NCBI GenBank assembly: GCA_014729555.1 | Contig: WJJT01000041.1 | Coordinates: forward strand, 1 to 46,796 | Reading direction: 5' to 3' | Source: Candidatus Woesearchaeota archaeon | GTDB taxonomy: Archaea; Nanobdellota; Nanobdellia; Woesearchaeales; ARS49 | DNA length: 46,796 nt | In this document: one piece after another, positions 1 to 7,912 of the stretch | Layout: every line of letters begins with the position of its first letter | Numbering within the stretch: the stretch's first letter is position 1 | Program-made: the position numbers and the translations under genes | The notes under the pieces: model-generated | The model's database searches: none | What the model saw: only the letters and a program-made list of their open reading frames with translations | What the model was told of the DNA's origin: nothing

Positions 1-1386
1 CCAGAGGGAACTATTCGCTTTAAGGTTGCGCAGATGCTTTCTGTCACTCTTATAAGTCCTCCTGATAATTCTGTTTTCACTATTTCAGGAACAACACTGA
101 ATGTCAGCCTGACCTGCAGGGTTTCAAATCTTTCTCCTGCAAACATAACTCAGGTTAAGCTTTATACTGATATTTTTGGGCCTTTCAGCATAACCCAGGT
201 TGTTAATGTGACAGGCCCTCCTCCTCACACTGTTGCTTTTAATGTTTCCAGTGTTCCTTTGGGAACTTATCAATGGAATTGTGAAGGCATAACTTCCACA
301 GGATTCAATGCTTTTGCTCCTTCAAACTGGCGTTTTACTGTAAGGACAACACCGCCAGCACCCACTCCTGGCGGAGGGGGAGGCGGTGCAGGACGGGTTC
401 AGCCTCCTGTTGTAGAGACTGCAGGGTTTCCTCTGCCGTGCATAATGCCTCCTGTTGGCCTGAAGAGCTGGTGGACTTTTGATTCAGGCCTGGATGATTT
501 CTGGAATGAATCCAATACAGGCCTGCCTGCTGGCCAGCCAAGATACATCAAAAGAAAAGATAATCTTGCTGTGGTTCTCAATGGAAAAGAGGATTACCTG
601 ATGGTTTCTCCTGAAAATGCATACAATGATTTTGCTCAGGGAACAATTGACGGCTGGATAAGTTACAGGAACAAGCAGGATTATGCAGTTATCTTTAGCT
701 ATTCAGATTCTTCAAAAAGCGAGGCTCTTGCAAAGCACCTGCAGCTGCGAATAAATCCTGGAGGCAATATCGAGTTAGAATACAGGGATGGAAAAAACTT
801 AAGGATTGTCCAGCCAGATGCAAAGTTTAATTTCAGGAAGAGTGCAAAGAAGTGGGTGCATTTTGCAGTAACTTATGAAAAAGGCGAGTACACCTGGTAC
901 CTGAATGGAGTGCAGTACGGCTCTAAGACTGTTGTTGAACAGGGCAGTCCTTTGTATTGGTTTAATGATTTAACCAGCAGTCCTGCCCTGTCTGGTGCGA
1001 TTGGTGCTGGTATTGAGGGCAGCCAGCCTGCTGATTTTTTCCATGGCAGTGTTGACGAGCTTGAGATTTACAATCGTGCTCTTGATTTTTATGAGGTTAA
1101 TGCTGTTTATTCAAGGTCTAAGTGCAAGATTAAGCCTCCTAAACCTCCTGTAAAAGAGCAGCCGGAACTGCCTGTTATAGAAGAGGCTGAAAAGGTTTTA
1201 AAAGAGACCAAGTTATACCAGCCTGAGCTAATCACTCCTATTCCTTGGTGGCTGTTATTGCTTGCCCTGCTTGGTATTGCAGCAGTCCTTTTTGCTTATT
1301 ACAAGGGCGTAAAGAATAAGCATACTGCTAAGAAAAAGCCAAAGAAATCAGGAAAGAAAAGAAAAAAACATAAAAGAAAGAAATAA
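1..1386 (+). CDS. Membrane-anchored surface protein with Ig-like and LamG domains (5' partial)
   Basis: The reading frame is open to base 1 (PEGTIRFKVAQ precedes the first in-window Met), so the gene starts outside the window and the ATG at 34 is internal. After that fragment of an earlier repeat comes an Ig-like beta domain (about residues 1-103 from the Met), a proline/glycine linker with six Gly, and a concanavalin-type LamG domain (about 140-365: 'GLKSWWTFD' at its start, 'GSVDELEIYNRAL' at its end, the usual LamG closing strand). A single transmembrane helix (WWLLLLALLGIAAVLFAYY) and a Lys-rich cytoplasmic tail end the protein. LamG domains bind glycans or proteins, so a surface adhesion role is inferred. 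The stop lies 2 nt from the converging kinase stop. Confidence 0.85.
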   Translation, partial: PEGTIRFKVAQMLSVTLISPPDNSVFTISGTTLNVSLTCRVSNLSPANITQVKLYTDIFGPFSITQVVNVTGPPPHTVAFNVSSVPLGTYQWNCEGITSTGFNAFAPSNWRFTVRTTPPAPTPGGGGGGAGRVQPPVVETAGFPLPCIMPPVGLKSWWTFDSGLDDFWNESNTGLPAGQPRYIKRKDNLAVVLNGKEDYLMVSPENAYNDFAQGTIDGWISYRNKQDYAVIFSYSDSSKSEALAKHLQLRINPGGNIELEYRDGKNLRIVQPDAKFNFRKSAKKWVHFAVTYEKGEYTWYLNGVQYGSKTVVEQGSPLYWFNDLTSSPALSGAIGAGIEGSQPADFFHGSVDELEIYNRALDFYEVNAVYSRSKCKIKPPKPPVKEQPELPVIEEAEKVLKETKLYQPELITPIPWWLLLLALLGIAAVLFAYYKGVKNKHTAKKKPKKSGKKRKKHKRKK

Positions 1387-1388
1387 TT

Positions 1389-2489
1389 TTAGCGCATGCG
1401 TTTTCTAGTCTGCCTGCTGATGTTTCCTGTCCATTTCTTGACTACGTCTGATAGTATTAATGGTTCTGGAATGTCTCCTGATTTTTTCTTGCCAAGCCAT
1501 CTTGATAACAGGCCTACTTCTGAAACACATCTCTCGCTCAATATTGAGCCAAGCGCATCTTTCACAGCAGTCTTCAGCTCTTCTGCTGTCTGGTATCTGT
1601 TGTCCGGGTCTGTTTGCATGCATTTTTCTACTATGTCTCTTAGTTCTTGCAATGCTACTTTGCTTGTGTCTATCCTGTTTCTTCTGTCTCTTATTGGCGG
1701 TTCTCCTGTCAGTCCCTCGTATAGTATTCCTGCAAGAAGGTATATGTCTGTTCTTTCATCTGCAGCCATTCCCACTTTTTGCTCTGGCGCCATGTATGCT
1801 TCTGTGCCCATTATAGCGCCTTCTATTGTATTGACTTGTGCATTGACATTAAGCAGGGATATTTTGTCATCTGCTCCTGGTGTTTTTGTTTGCTGGCTTG
1901 TCAGTATTTTCGCAAGCCCCCAGTCTATTACTTTTAGTGCACCATATTTTCCTAATAGCACGTTTGCTGGTTTAATGTCCCTGTTTATTATTCTTTTTTT
2001 GTGCGCAACATCCATTGTGTCGCATATTTCATAGAATATCAATAAAAGTTCCTCATCCTGGAACTGCTGTGATGCTCGCACGAATTCTATTGCTTTTTCC
2101 AGGTCCTGCCCGTCTATGAATTCCATTGTCATGAAAGGGGCATACCCTGCAATTGTTCCAGCTTCATATACGCGCACAGTATGCGGGTGGTTCAGCTGTG
2201 CAGATACCTCTGATTCCAGCTGAAAGCGTGCTGCAAGGTCTTGCACAAGCCTTTTTGCAGTCTTTGCACCATGCATTTCGCGGTATTCCTTTTCTTTAGT
2301 AAAATCAAAGAATTTAAGCACGACTTTTCTGGAATATTCTAAGTCTGTTGCCCAGCGTACCTTGCTCATTCCTCCTTTTAAAGAGCCCCAGGTATTGTTC
2401 CTGCTGCCGTCTTCCATATCCATAGGAAAGCGTTCCTTGAACTCATCAATAGGCATGTCATACTTTATGTGATTAAAATTTCCAGCCAT
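1389..2489 (-). CDS. Eukaryotic-like (Hanks-type) Ser/Thr protein kinase
   Basis: Kinase motifs appear in order: Gly-rich loop WGSLKGGMSKVRWA, VAIK-like VVLKFF (Lys about 59), catalytic loop INRDIKPANVLL (Asp about 171), DFG-equivalent DWG, and an APE-type MAPEQK followed by DIYLLAGILYEGLTGEPP. The HRD histidine is Asn (NRD). No transmembrane segment is seen, so it is probably cytosolic. The ORF track begins at a TTG (2537), but TTTAAA is centred about 27 bp before the ATG at 2489 (MAGNFNH), so I take that as a leaderless start. About 90 residues beyond the kinase core (RWLGKKKSGD...) are basic and unassigned. It is closest in style to bacterial PknB-type kinases; substrate unknown. Confidence 0.9.
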   Translation of the reverse strand: MAGNFNHIKYDMPIDEFKERFPMDMEDGSRNNTWGSLKGGMSKVRWATDLEYSRKVVLKFFDFTKEKEYREMHGAKTAKRLVQDLAARFQLESEVSAQLNHPHTVRVYEAGTIAGYAPFMTMEFIDGQDLEKAIEFVRASQQFQDEELLLIFYEICDTMDVAHKKRIINRDIKPANVLLGKYGALKVIDWGLAKILTSQQTKTPGADDKISLLNVNAQVNTIEGAIMGTEAYMAPEQKVGMAADERTDIYLLAGILYEGLTGEPPIRDRRNRIDTSKVALQELRDIVEKCMQTDPDNRYQTAEELKTAVKDALGSILSERCVSEVGLLSRWLGKKKSGDIPEPLILSDVVKKWTGNISRQTRKRMR

Positions 2490-2511
2490 AATTGATAATA
2501 AAATCTCTTTT

Positions 2512-2520
2512 CTTTTAAAT
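2512..2520 (-). promoter_or_regulatory. TATA box of the kinase gene
   Basis: On the minus strand ATTTAAAAG has its TTTAAA core centred about 27 bp upstream of the ATG at 2489. This is the spacing seen at other leaderless genes in this window. Confidence 0.55.
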
Positions 2521-2581
2521 TGATTGCGAGTCTCCAATATATAGAAACGAAATCCTGAAAAATTTGTTTTTAGAGAGTTCC

Positions 2582-2665
2582 AAAAATGCTTTTGGCATTT
2601 TTCGAAAGCTATAAAAAATCGCAGATTTTTTAAGGTTCAAAAATTGTGTAAACAATTTTCGAAAC
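2582..2665. repeat. Three consecutive AT-rich hairpins between divergent genes
   Basis: Three perfect inverted repeats follow each other: AAAAATGC/GCATTTTT (2582-2602, 5-nt loop), AAAAAATC/GATTTTTT (2613-2631, 3-nt loop) and AAAATTG/CAATTTT (2640-2659), the last inside an outer GGTT/AACC pair. Units 1 and 3 share a TTC...TTCGAAA frame, which suggests related units. They lie between the kinase promoter and the rnp2 TATA box, so they are not simple end-of-gene terminators. Role unknown. Confidence 0.7.
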
Positions 2666-2666
2666 C

Positions 2667-2675
2667 TTTTTAAAT
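2667..2675 (+). promoter_or_regulatory. TATA box of the exosome/proteasome operon
   Basis: TTTTTAAAT predicts a transcript start near 2698 and a leader of about 60 nt before the ATG at 2761. The leader contains a GAG-AAAAAG/CTTTTTT-CTC hairpin (about 2713-2739, one mismatch). Confidence 0.5.
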
Positions 2676-2760
2676 GACAAGTAATTTCTGGATATTCGAG
2701 AGAAAAGGAGCGAGAGTAAAAAGAGATTGCTTTTTTCTCACCAAATGAATGGTGTTTTCA

Positions 2761-3111
2761 ATGGCAAAAATTAAACCTGTTTTACCGAGTTTAAGAGAAA
2801 AAAAACGGTATCTGGCTTTTGAGATAATCTCAAAAGAGCCGATTAAGGACTTTTCAGATGTTTCCAGGGCTGTTTGGAAGGCTTTACTAGATTTATCTGG
2901 TGTTCTGGGCGCTGCAAAAGCAGGAATCTGGCTCTTGAGCGATAAATTTTATAAAGATAAGCAAAAAGGCCTTATCAAGGTGAATCACAGGAATGTTGAT
3001 TTGCTTAAGTCTGCTTTATGCACAATAAGGCAGATTAATGGAACTGATGTTATTGTACGCTCAGTTGGTTTGAGCGGGATTTTGAAAAAAGCAGAAAAGG
3101 TGATGACATAA
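2761..3111 (+). CDS. rnp2: RNase P protein component, Pop5/Rnp2 family
   Basis: A 116-residue protein of Pop5 type: the N-terminus LPSLREKKRYLAFEI is the family signature, and Rnp2 is normally about 110-130 aa. With Rnp3 it supports the catalytic RNA of RNase P in 5' maturation of tRNAs. It is the first gene of the operon that continues with proteasome alpha, SBDS and the exosome, an order conserved in archaea. The ORF track starts at 2749, but the ATG at 2761 gives the usual N-terminus (MAKIKPVLPSL). Its stop overlaps the next start by one base (TAATG), so translation is probably coupled. Confidence 0.88.
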   Translation: MAKIKPVLPSLREKKRYLAFEIISKEPIKDFSDVSRAVWKALLDLSGVLGAAKAGIWLLSDKFYKDKQKGLIKVNHRNVDLLKSALCTIRQINGTDVIVRSVGLSGILKKAEKVMT

Positions 3112-3842
3112 TGCAGGCAATGCCTCATCAATTAATGGGTTATGACAGGGCGATTACAATGTTCAGCCCTGATGGAAGATTACTGCAGGTAGAGTATGCA
3201 AAGAAGACTGTTAGGCAGGGTTCTACTGCAATTGGTATAGTGTGCAAGGATGGTGTTCTTCTTGTTGCAGACAAAAGAATCGCTGAAAAATTGATAATTC
3301 CAGAGTCTGTTGAAAAGATTTTCAAGATGGATAATCATATTGGAGCAACTGCTTCTGGTATTTTGTCAGACGCAAGGGTTTTGATAGAGCGCGGCCAGTT
3401 AAAGGCCCAGCAGCACAGTGTTACGTATGATACCCCTGTTGACGTGATTACTATTGTCAAGGAGATTTGCTCTCTGCAGCAGATTTGCACTCAGTCAGCA
3501 GGATTAAGGCCTTTTGGCGTCTCTATCCTGGTCGCAGGAATTGACAGGGATGGTCCTGCCTTGTTTGAGACAGACCCCACTGGTATTTATTTTCAGTACC
3601 AGGCAACTGCTATCGGCGAGGGTGAGATAGAGGTAGAGGAGATACTTAACAAGGAGTATAGCACGAGTATGACTATTGAGGACGGTCTTAAGCTTGCCTT
3701 GTCTGCATTGATGAAAGTTCTTGGAAAGGATTTCAGCACTCAGAGGATTGATGCTGCTTATATCAAGACAGATGAGAAAATGTTTACCCAGGTCAAGAAG
3801 GACAGGCTTGACAAGGTCTGCAAGGAATGTAAGAAAAAATGA
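3111..3842 (+). CDS. psmA: Proteasome subunit alpha
   Basis: The N-terminus ([21 protein letters not shown]) is the alpha-subunit signature helix and gate region, followed by the beta-sandwich fold ([33 protein letters not shown]). Length (243 aa) is normal. Seven copies form each outer ring of the 20S proteasome and gate entry to the proteolytic chamber; alpha subunits lack the catalytic Thr. No beta subunit is in the window. The start could be the Met at 3111 or 3120; the TAATG overlap favours 3111. The 3' end overlaps sdo1 by 4 nt. Confidence 0.96.
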   Translation: MQAMPHQLMGYDRAITMFSPDGRLLQVEYAKKTVRQGSTAIGIVCKDGVLLVADKRIAEKLIIPESVEKIFKMDNHIGATASGILSDARVLIERGQLKAQQHSVTYDTPVDVITIVKEICSLQQICTQSAGLRPFGVSILVAGIDRDGPALFETDPTGIYFQYQATAIGEGEIEVEEILNKEYSTSMTIEDGLKLALSALMKVLGKDFSTQRIDAAYIKTDEKMFTQVKKDRLDKVCKECKKK

Positions 3843-4534
3843 GTTCAGACAGTATTAATGTTGCCAGGTTAAAGAAAGGCTCAGATGTTTTTGAGGTTGT
3901 GGTAGACCCTGACAAGGCTGTTTTGGCAAGGCAGAATCCTGAATTAGCAGGTGATGCCCTGTCTTTTCCAAGAGTGTTTTCAGATGCAAAAAAAGGCCTT
4001 CAGGCCTCTGATGAAAAACTGCAGAAACTGTTCAAGACAACAGATCCTGTAGAGGTTGCAAAGGTGATTATCAAGGAAGGAGATATCCAGGTGACCTCTG
4101 AATACAGGCAGAAGATGGTTGAGCAGAAGAAAAAGCAGTTGATTAACAGGATTCACAAGTATGGTGTTGATCCAAGGACTAATGCTCCGCATCCTGCCTC
4201 AAGGATTGAGGCTGCACTGGAGCAGGCAAAAGTCAGGATTGATGAGTTAAAGAGTGTTGATGTTCAGGTCAAGGATGCTCTTAAGAAGCTTCAGCCGGTG
4301 ATTCCGATTAAATTTGTAACAAAGGATATAGAGCTTGTGATTCCTGCGCAGCATGCTGCAAAGGCATACTCTGCCATTAAGATGCTTGGAAAGATAAAGA
4401 AAGAATCCTGGAATTCTGACGGCTCATGGAGAGGTGTTATTGAGGTTCCTGGGGGAATAGAGCAGGAGGTTTACGACAGGCTGAACAGTATTACGCATGG
4501 AGAGGTTCAGGCTAAAATAGTATCAATAAGGTGA
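3839..4534 (+). CDS. sdo1: Ribosome maturation protein SBDS/Sdo1
   Basis: A 231-residue SBDS family protein of normal length: N-terminal FYSH domain ([17 protein letters not shown]), three-helix middle domain ([40 protein letters not shown]) and C-terminal ferredoxin-like domain. In eukaryotes Sdo1/SBDS works with an EF-2-like GTPase to release the anti-association factor from the large subunit; archaeal orthologues are thought to act on 50S maturation. Its place between psmA and rrp4 is the conserved archaeal arrangement. It begins with an ATGA overlap on psmA. Confidence 0.96.
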   Translation: MSSDSINVARLKKGSDVFEVVVDPDKAVLARQNPELAGDALSFPRVFSDAKKGLQASDEKLQKLFKTTDPVEVAKVIIKEGDIQVTSEYRQKMVEQKKKQLINRIHKYGVDPRTNAPHPASRIEAALEQAKVRIDELKSVDVQVKDALKKLQPVIPIKFVTKDIELVIPAQHAAKAYSAIKMLGKIKKESWNSDGSWRGVIEVPGGIEQEVYDRLNSITHGEVQAKIVSIR

Positions 4535-4539
4535 AGAAG

Positions 4540-5268
4540 ATGACAGATAAACTAAAAATTAAAAACAAGGAAATTGCAGTGCCTGGAGAGGTGCTTGCAG
4601 AAGGCATGGGCTTTGTACCCAGCAAGGGTATCAGCAGAGAGAATGACAAGCTCGTTGCAGAACAGGTTGGCATGATAGGCATTGAGGGAAAGGTGATAAA
4701 GCTGATTTCTCTGCGGGGTGTTTACATCCCTAAAGCCGGTGACAAGATTATTGCAAAAGTGATTGATGTGCTGATGACTGGCTGGCGTCTTGACATAAGA
4801 GGCCCGTACTCAGCAGTGCTGTCAATGAAGGATGCCACAAGCGACTTTATCCAGCGCGGGGCAGACCTTACGCAGTATTTTGCGCTTGGTGACTATGTGC
4901 TTACAAAGATTACAAATGTTACAAGCCAGAAGCTTGTTGATGTCACAATGAAAGGCCCTGGCCTGAGAAAACTCAAGGGCGGAAGAATACTAAAGGTTAA
5001 CTCTCACAAGGTTCCGAGAGTTATAGGAAAAGATGGCTCTATGGTTGTGATGATAAAGCAGGCAACTGGGTGCAATATCCTGGTTGGCCAGAATGGCTGG
5101 ATTTGGCTTGACGGTGAGCCTAAGCAGGAAGTCATTGCTGAAAAGGCTATCAAGAAGATAGAGTCAGAGGCGCATCTGTCTGGATTGACAGACAGGATCA
5201 AGGATTTTCTTGAAAAGCAGACTAAAAAGAAAATAACAGTTGAGGGTGGAAAAAATGAAAAGAACTGA
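4540..5268 (+). CDS. rrp4: Exosome RNA-binding subunit Rrp4
   Basis: Three domains in order: N-terminal beta domain (VPGEVLAEGMGFVPSKG), S1 domain (about 65-140, GDKIIAKVIDVLMTGWRLDI) and KH domain (about 150-215, VPRVIGKDGSMVVMIKQATGC with the GxxG loop GKDG). Rrp4 caps the archaeal exosome ring and feeds RNA into it. The ORF track opens at a GTG (4531), but GGTGA at 4530-4534 places a Shine-Dalgarno site 5 nt before the ATG at 4540, which I prefer. The Lys-rich C-terminus overlaps the rrp41 start by 14 nt. Confidence 0.95.
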   Translation: MTDKLKIKNKEIAVPGEVLAEGMGFVPSKGISRENDKLVAEQVGMIGIEGKVIKLISLRGVYIPKAGDKIIAKVIDVLMTGWRLDIRGPYSAVLSMKDATSDFIQRGADLTQYFALGDYVLTKITNVTSQKLVDVTMKGPGLRKLKGGRILKVNSHKVPRVIGKDGSMVVMIKQATGCNILVGQNGWIWLDGEPKQEVIAEKAIKKIESEAHLSGLTDRIKDFLEKQTKKKITVEGGKNEKN

Positions 5269-5944
5269 TGGAAGAACACCTGATCAGATGAGGCCTATAA
5301 AGGCAGAAGTGGGTGTAATCCCTAATGCAGACGGCAGTGCAATGTTCAGCGCTGGAAAAACAATCGCTTATGCAGCTGTTTACGGCCCAAGAGAGATGTA
5401 TCCCAGATTTATGCAAAATCCTAAGCAGGGTGTTTTGAGATGCACATATAACATGATGCCTTTTTCAGGCCATGGTGACAGGGTTAGGCCTGGAGGCTCA
5501 AGAAGATCCAAGGAGATATCTGCTGTTACAGAGAATGCATTAAGGCCTGTTCTGGACTTGAGCGACTACCCTAATGCAGCTGTTGATGTTTTTATAGAGC
5601 TCACTCAGACAGACGGCGGCACAAGGTGTGCTGGCATAACTGCAGCAGCAATGGCTCTTGCAGATGCAGGTCTTAAGATGAAGGATCTTGTTTCAGCAAT
5701 GTCTATGGGCATGCTTGAGGGAGAGATGGTTGTAGATATCAATGGCACAGAGGATTGTGTGCTTGGTGCAACTGATGTTCCTATTGCGCTTATTCCAAAC
5801 ATGGACAAGATATCTTTGCTGCAATTGGACGGTGAGATTTCAAGAGAGACACTGAAGAAACTGCTGGACACAGGCAAGAAGAAATGCCTTGAGATTTATA
5901 AGGCACAGCAGAATGCATTAAAGGAAAAATACAAGGTTGATTAA
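5255..5944 (+). CDS. rrp41: Exosome 3'-5' exoribonuclease subunit Rrp41
   Basis: An RNase PH-fold protein with the N-terminus RTDGRTPDQMRPIKAEVGVI, phosphate-site region GDRVRPGGSRRSKEIS and the acidic catalytic strand (DINGTEDCVLGATDVPIA). It is the catalytic subunit that degrades RNA phosphorolytically within the Rrp41/Rrp42 hexamer. The chosen start (5255) follows GGGTGG 5 nt upstream and gives the usual MKRTDGR N-terminus; the track's 5240 start would overlap rrp4 further. It ends where rrp42 begins. Confidence 0.96.
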   Translation: MKRTDGRTPDQMRPIKAEVGVIPNADGSAMFSAGKTIAYAAVYGPREMYPRFMQNPKQGVLRCTYNMMPFSGHGDRVRPGGSRRSKEISAVTENALRPVLDLSDYPNAAVDVFIELTQTDGGTRCAGITAAAMALADAGLKMKDLVSAMSMGMLEGEMVVDINGTEDCVLGATDVPIALIPNMDKISLLQLDGEISRETLKKLLDTGKKKCLEIYKAQQNALKEKYKVD

Positions 5945-5945
5945 A

Positions 5946-6716
5946 ATGGCAGAAAAAGAACATATATTAAAATCATTGAAAGCAGGAGTGAGATATGACG
6001 GCAGGAAGCTGCTTGATTACAGAGAGGTTTCTGTAGAGCCTAATGTGACAAATGCAGAAGGAAGCGCAAGAGTCAAGATAGGGGATACAGAGGTTCTTGT
6101 TGGTGTAAAGCTGGCTGTTGAAGAGCCTTATCCAGACACTCCTGAAGAGGGAAAGCTGATGGTCAATACAGAGCTAAGGCCTATTGCAAGCCCTGATTTT
6201 GAGTCAGGCCCGCCTGGAGAGCAGGCGATTGACATTGCAAGGGTTGTTGACAGGGGCTTGAGAGAGAGCAAGGCCCTTGCTCCAGAAAAGCTCTGCATCA
6301 AGGCAGGAGAAAAGGTTTGGAGTGTCATGATTGATGTTGTTCCACTGAATGACGCAGGCAACATTCTTGATGCAGCCTCTATTGGCGCGCTTGCTGCCCT
6401 GAAAAACACGAGATTTCCTGTGGTGAAAGAGGACGGTAATATTGACTGGGAGGCTGAGCTTACAGACAAGAAGCTTGAGCTTGGCAAAGAGCCTATTGAG
6501 GTAACTGTGCTTAAAATAGGGGAGTTTTATATAGTTGACCCTATCTTAAAGGAAGAAGAGCTTGCAGATACCAGTATAACTATTGCTGTTTCAAAAGAAG
6601 GCCTGGTTTATGCAATGCAGAAGCGGGGAGATTCCCCTTTGTCAGTTGATGAGATAGATAAGATGGTTGAGATTGCAGTTAAGAAGTCTGGTGAGTTGAG
6701 AAAAATCATTGGGTGA
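5946..6716 (+). CDS. rrp42: Exosome subunit Rrp42 (non-catalytic RNase PH fold)
   Basis: The second RNase PH-fold paralogue: VRYDGRKLLDYREVSVEP at the N-terminus, then GSARVKIGDTEVLVGVK and RVVDRGLRES. In archaea Rrp42 lacks activity itself but builds the hexameric ring and RNA path with Rrp41. Length (256 aa) is normal. The ORF track uses a TTG at 5937; the ATG at 5946 (MAEKEHI) gives the conserved N-terminus, with GGTTGAT upstream as a weak Shine-Dalgarno site. The 3' end carries GGGTGAT, which serves rpoK. Confidence 0.95.
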   Translation: MAEKEHILKSLKAGVRYDGRKLLDYREVSVEPNVTNAEGSARVKIGDTEVLVGVKLAVEEPYPDTPEEGKLMVNTELRPIASPDFESGPPGEQAIDIARVVDRGLRESKALAPEKLCIKAGEKVWSVMIDVVPLNDAGNILDAASIGALAALKNTRFPVVKEDGNIDWEAELTDKKLELGKEPIEVTVLKIGEFYIVDPILKEEELADTSITIAVSKEGLVYAMQKRGDSPLSVDEIDKMVEIAVKKSGELRKIIG

Positions 6717-6722
6717 TTGCTT

Positions 6723-6956
6723 ATGTCAGAAGAGAAATACACAAAATTTGAGGTTGCCAGGATGCTTGGCTCAAGAGCCCTGCAGATTTCCATGGGAGCC
6801 CCTTTTTTGGTAAAGCTTTCAGAAAAGCAGCTGGAGGATCTTTCATTTAATCCTATTGAGATTGCAAAGCTTGAATTAGAGCAGGATGCTCTTCCCTTGA
6901 CTGTCAAGAGGCCTTTGCCTGGCAAGAAAAAGGCTTCTGGAAAGCCTGCTGCTTGA
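6723..6956 (+). CDS. rpoK: DNA-directed RNA polymerase subunit K (Rpo6/Rpb6)
   Basis: A 77-residue protein with the omega/Rpb6 core: KYTKFEVARMLGSRALQISMG, then NPIEIAKLELEQ and PLTVKRPLP. Subunit K clamps the largest RNAP subunit during assembly. A Gly/Lys/Ala tail (PGKKKASGKPAA) follows the domain. The ATG at 6723 has GGGTGAT (6711-6717) as a Shine-Dalgarno site overlapping the rrp42 stop, so it is the last gene of the operon. The track's TTG at 6717 is unlikely. It converges on the LAGLIDADG-like gene, leaving 16 nt. Confidence 0.95.
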   Translation: MSEEKYTKFEVARMLGSRALQISMGAPFLVKLSEKQLEDLSFNPIEIAKLELEQDALPLTVKRPLPGKKKASGKPAA

Positions 6957-6972
6957 TTTTTTTATTTTATTT

Positions 6973-7860
6973 TTATCTTGTTCTTTTGTATATTTTCCAG
7001 CGCGCGTATGTTTCTTTAAGTTCCTGCATTTTTTTCCTGTTCCTGAATAATTTGTATTCCATCACTTTCTCAATGCTTTTTATTTCATTTATGGCTATCT
7101 GGTCTGGTGTATTGCGAGGGTTATATCTGGAGTTTATTCCAAGCATGTGAAGCGCAGTATTGACTGCAGAAAGAAGGCATTCATTTCCTGATTTTGTTAT
7201 TGTTATTCTTGGCTGCACTCTTAGTATTCGTGATTTTTGTGTTGTTCTTGGTATGTAGCTTGGTGTGGCTCTTGAATCAAAGAATCCCTGCAGATACTTG
7301 ATAAGCAGATTTTGTTGCTGCATAAACTCTTTTGGTATGCTTGTGTTGTCCTCTGTTGCCTCTTTTATAAGGCTCATTAGGTTTTTTGAGTCGTAATATA
7401 CCCTTTCTGCGCTGCGGCTGGCATAATGTACTGTTGCTTGGGAGTATTTTAGCTTGAGAGCATTCAGGCTTTGCTTCACTGTTTTCTCCAGTCCTTTGTC
7501 ATTTGTGGCTATTGTAAATCTCTCTGGGTGTATTTCTTCAACTTTTGACTGGTAAACTCCAAGGAGATATGCAAACTGCAGTCTTTGCTTTAGTCTTGCA
7601 GGTATTTCTTTTGTTCTTGTAGCTGACTGCCTGAAAGACAGGGGTGTTATTCCTCTTTTAATCCAGCCGTATACTGTTGAGAAACAGTCCATTAATTCAC
7701 AGCATTCCCTGTATGTTTTGCCTTGGAGAAGAAGAAAAATGCCTTTGTCAAATCTTTGCAGGTCTTTCTGCATCAGTGCAGAATTGTTGCTCAAGAGGCT
7801 TCTTTTTTTGAATGTTTTGTGCACTTCTTCCTTTCTTTCTAAAAGTTCCTGCCTGTTCAT
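6973..7860 (-). CDS. HTH + LAGLIDADG-fold protein lacking the catalytic acids
   Basis: A 295-residue protein. The N-terminal part holds a helix-turn-helix (KTYRECCELMDCFSTVYGWIKRG). Two LAGLIDADG-type helices follow: FAYLLGVYQSK and KYLQGFFDSRATP. At the eighth motif position, where homing endonucleases carry the metal-binding Asp, these have Lys and Arg, so DNA cleavage is unlikely. This resembles the WhiA situation, where a dead homing-nuclease fold plus HTH became a DNA-binding regulator. The start at 7860 (MNRQELLERK) is chosen because the longer ORF runs into the divergent gene and a TATA box is centred 26.5 bp upstream. It may be a transcription factor; target unknown. Confidence 0.7.
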   Translation of the reverse strand: MNRQELLERKEEVHKTFKKRSLLSNNSALMQKDLQRFDKGIFLLLQGKTYRECCELMDCFSTVYGWIKRGITPLSFRQSATRTKEIPARLKQRLQFAYLLGVYQSKVEEIHPERFTIATNDKGLEKTVKQSLNALKLKYSQATVHYASRSAERVYYDSKNLMSLIKEATEDNTSIPKEFMQQQNLLIKYLQGFFDSRATPSYIPRTTQKSRILRVQPRITITKSGNECLLSAVNTALHMLGINSRYNPRNTPDQIAINEIKSIEKVMEYKLFRNRKKMQELKETYARWKIYKRTR

Positions 7861-7882
7861 TGTTATGGTTATGTGGGGAAAC

Positions 7883-7890
7883 TTTATAAA
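7883..7890. promoter_or_regulatory. Single symmetric TATA box serving two divergent genes
   Basis: TTTATAAA is its own reverse complement and is centred at 7886.5, exactly 26.5 bp from the first base of the ATG at 7860 (minus) and of the ATG at 7913 (plus). No other good TATA box is seen in the 52-bp gap, so both genes are probably transcribed leaderless from it. Confidence 0.7.
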
Positions 7891-7912
7891 TCTTAAGTTA
7901 CTTTCTGAATTT

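Noticed and set aside
1396-2034. 212-aa plus-strand ORF
   Set aside because: Antisense shadow of the kinase, which has clear catalytic motifs.
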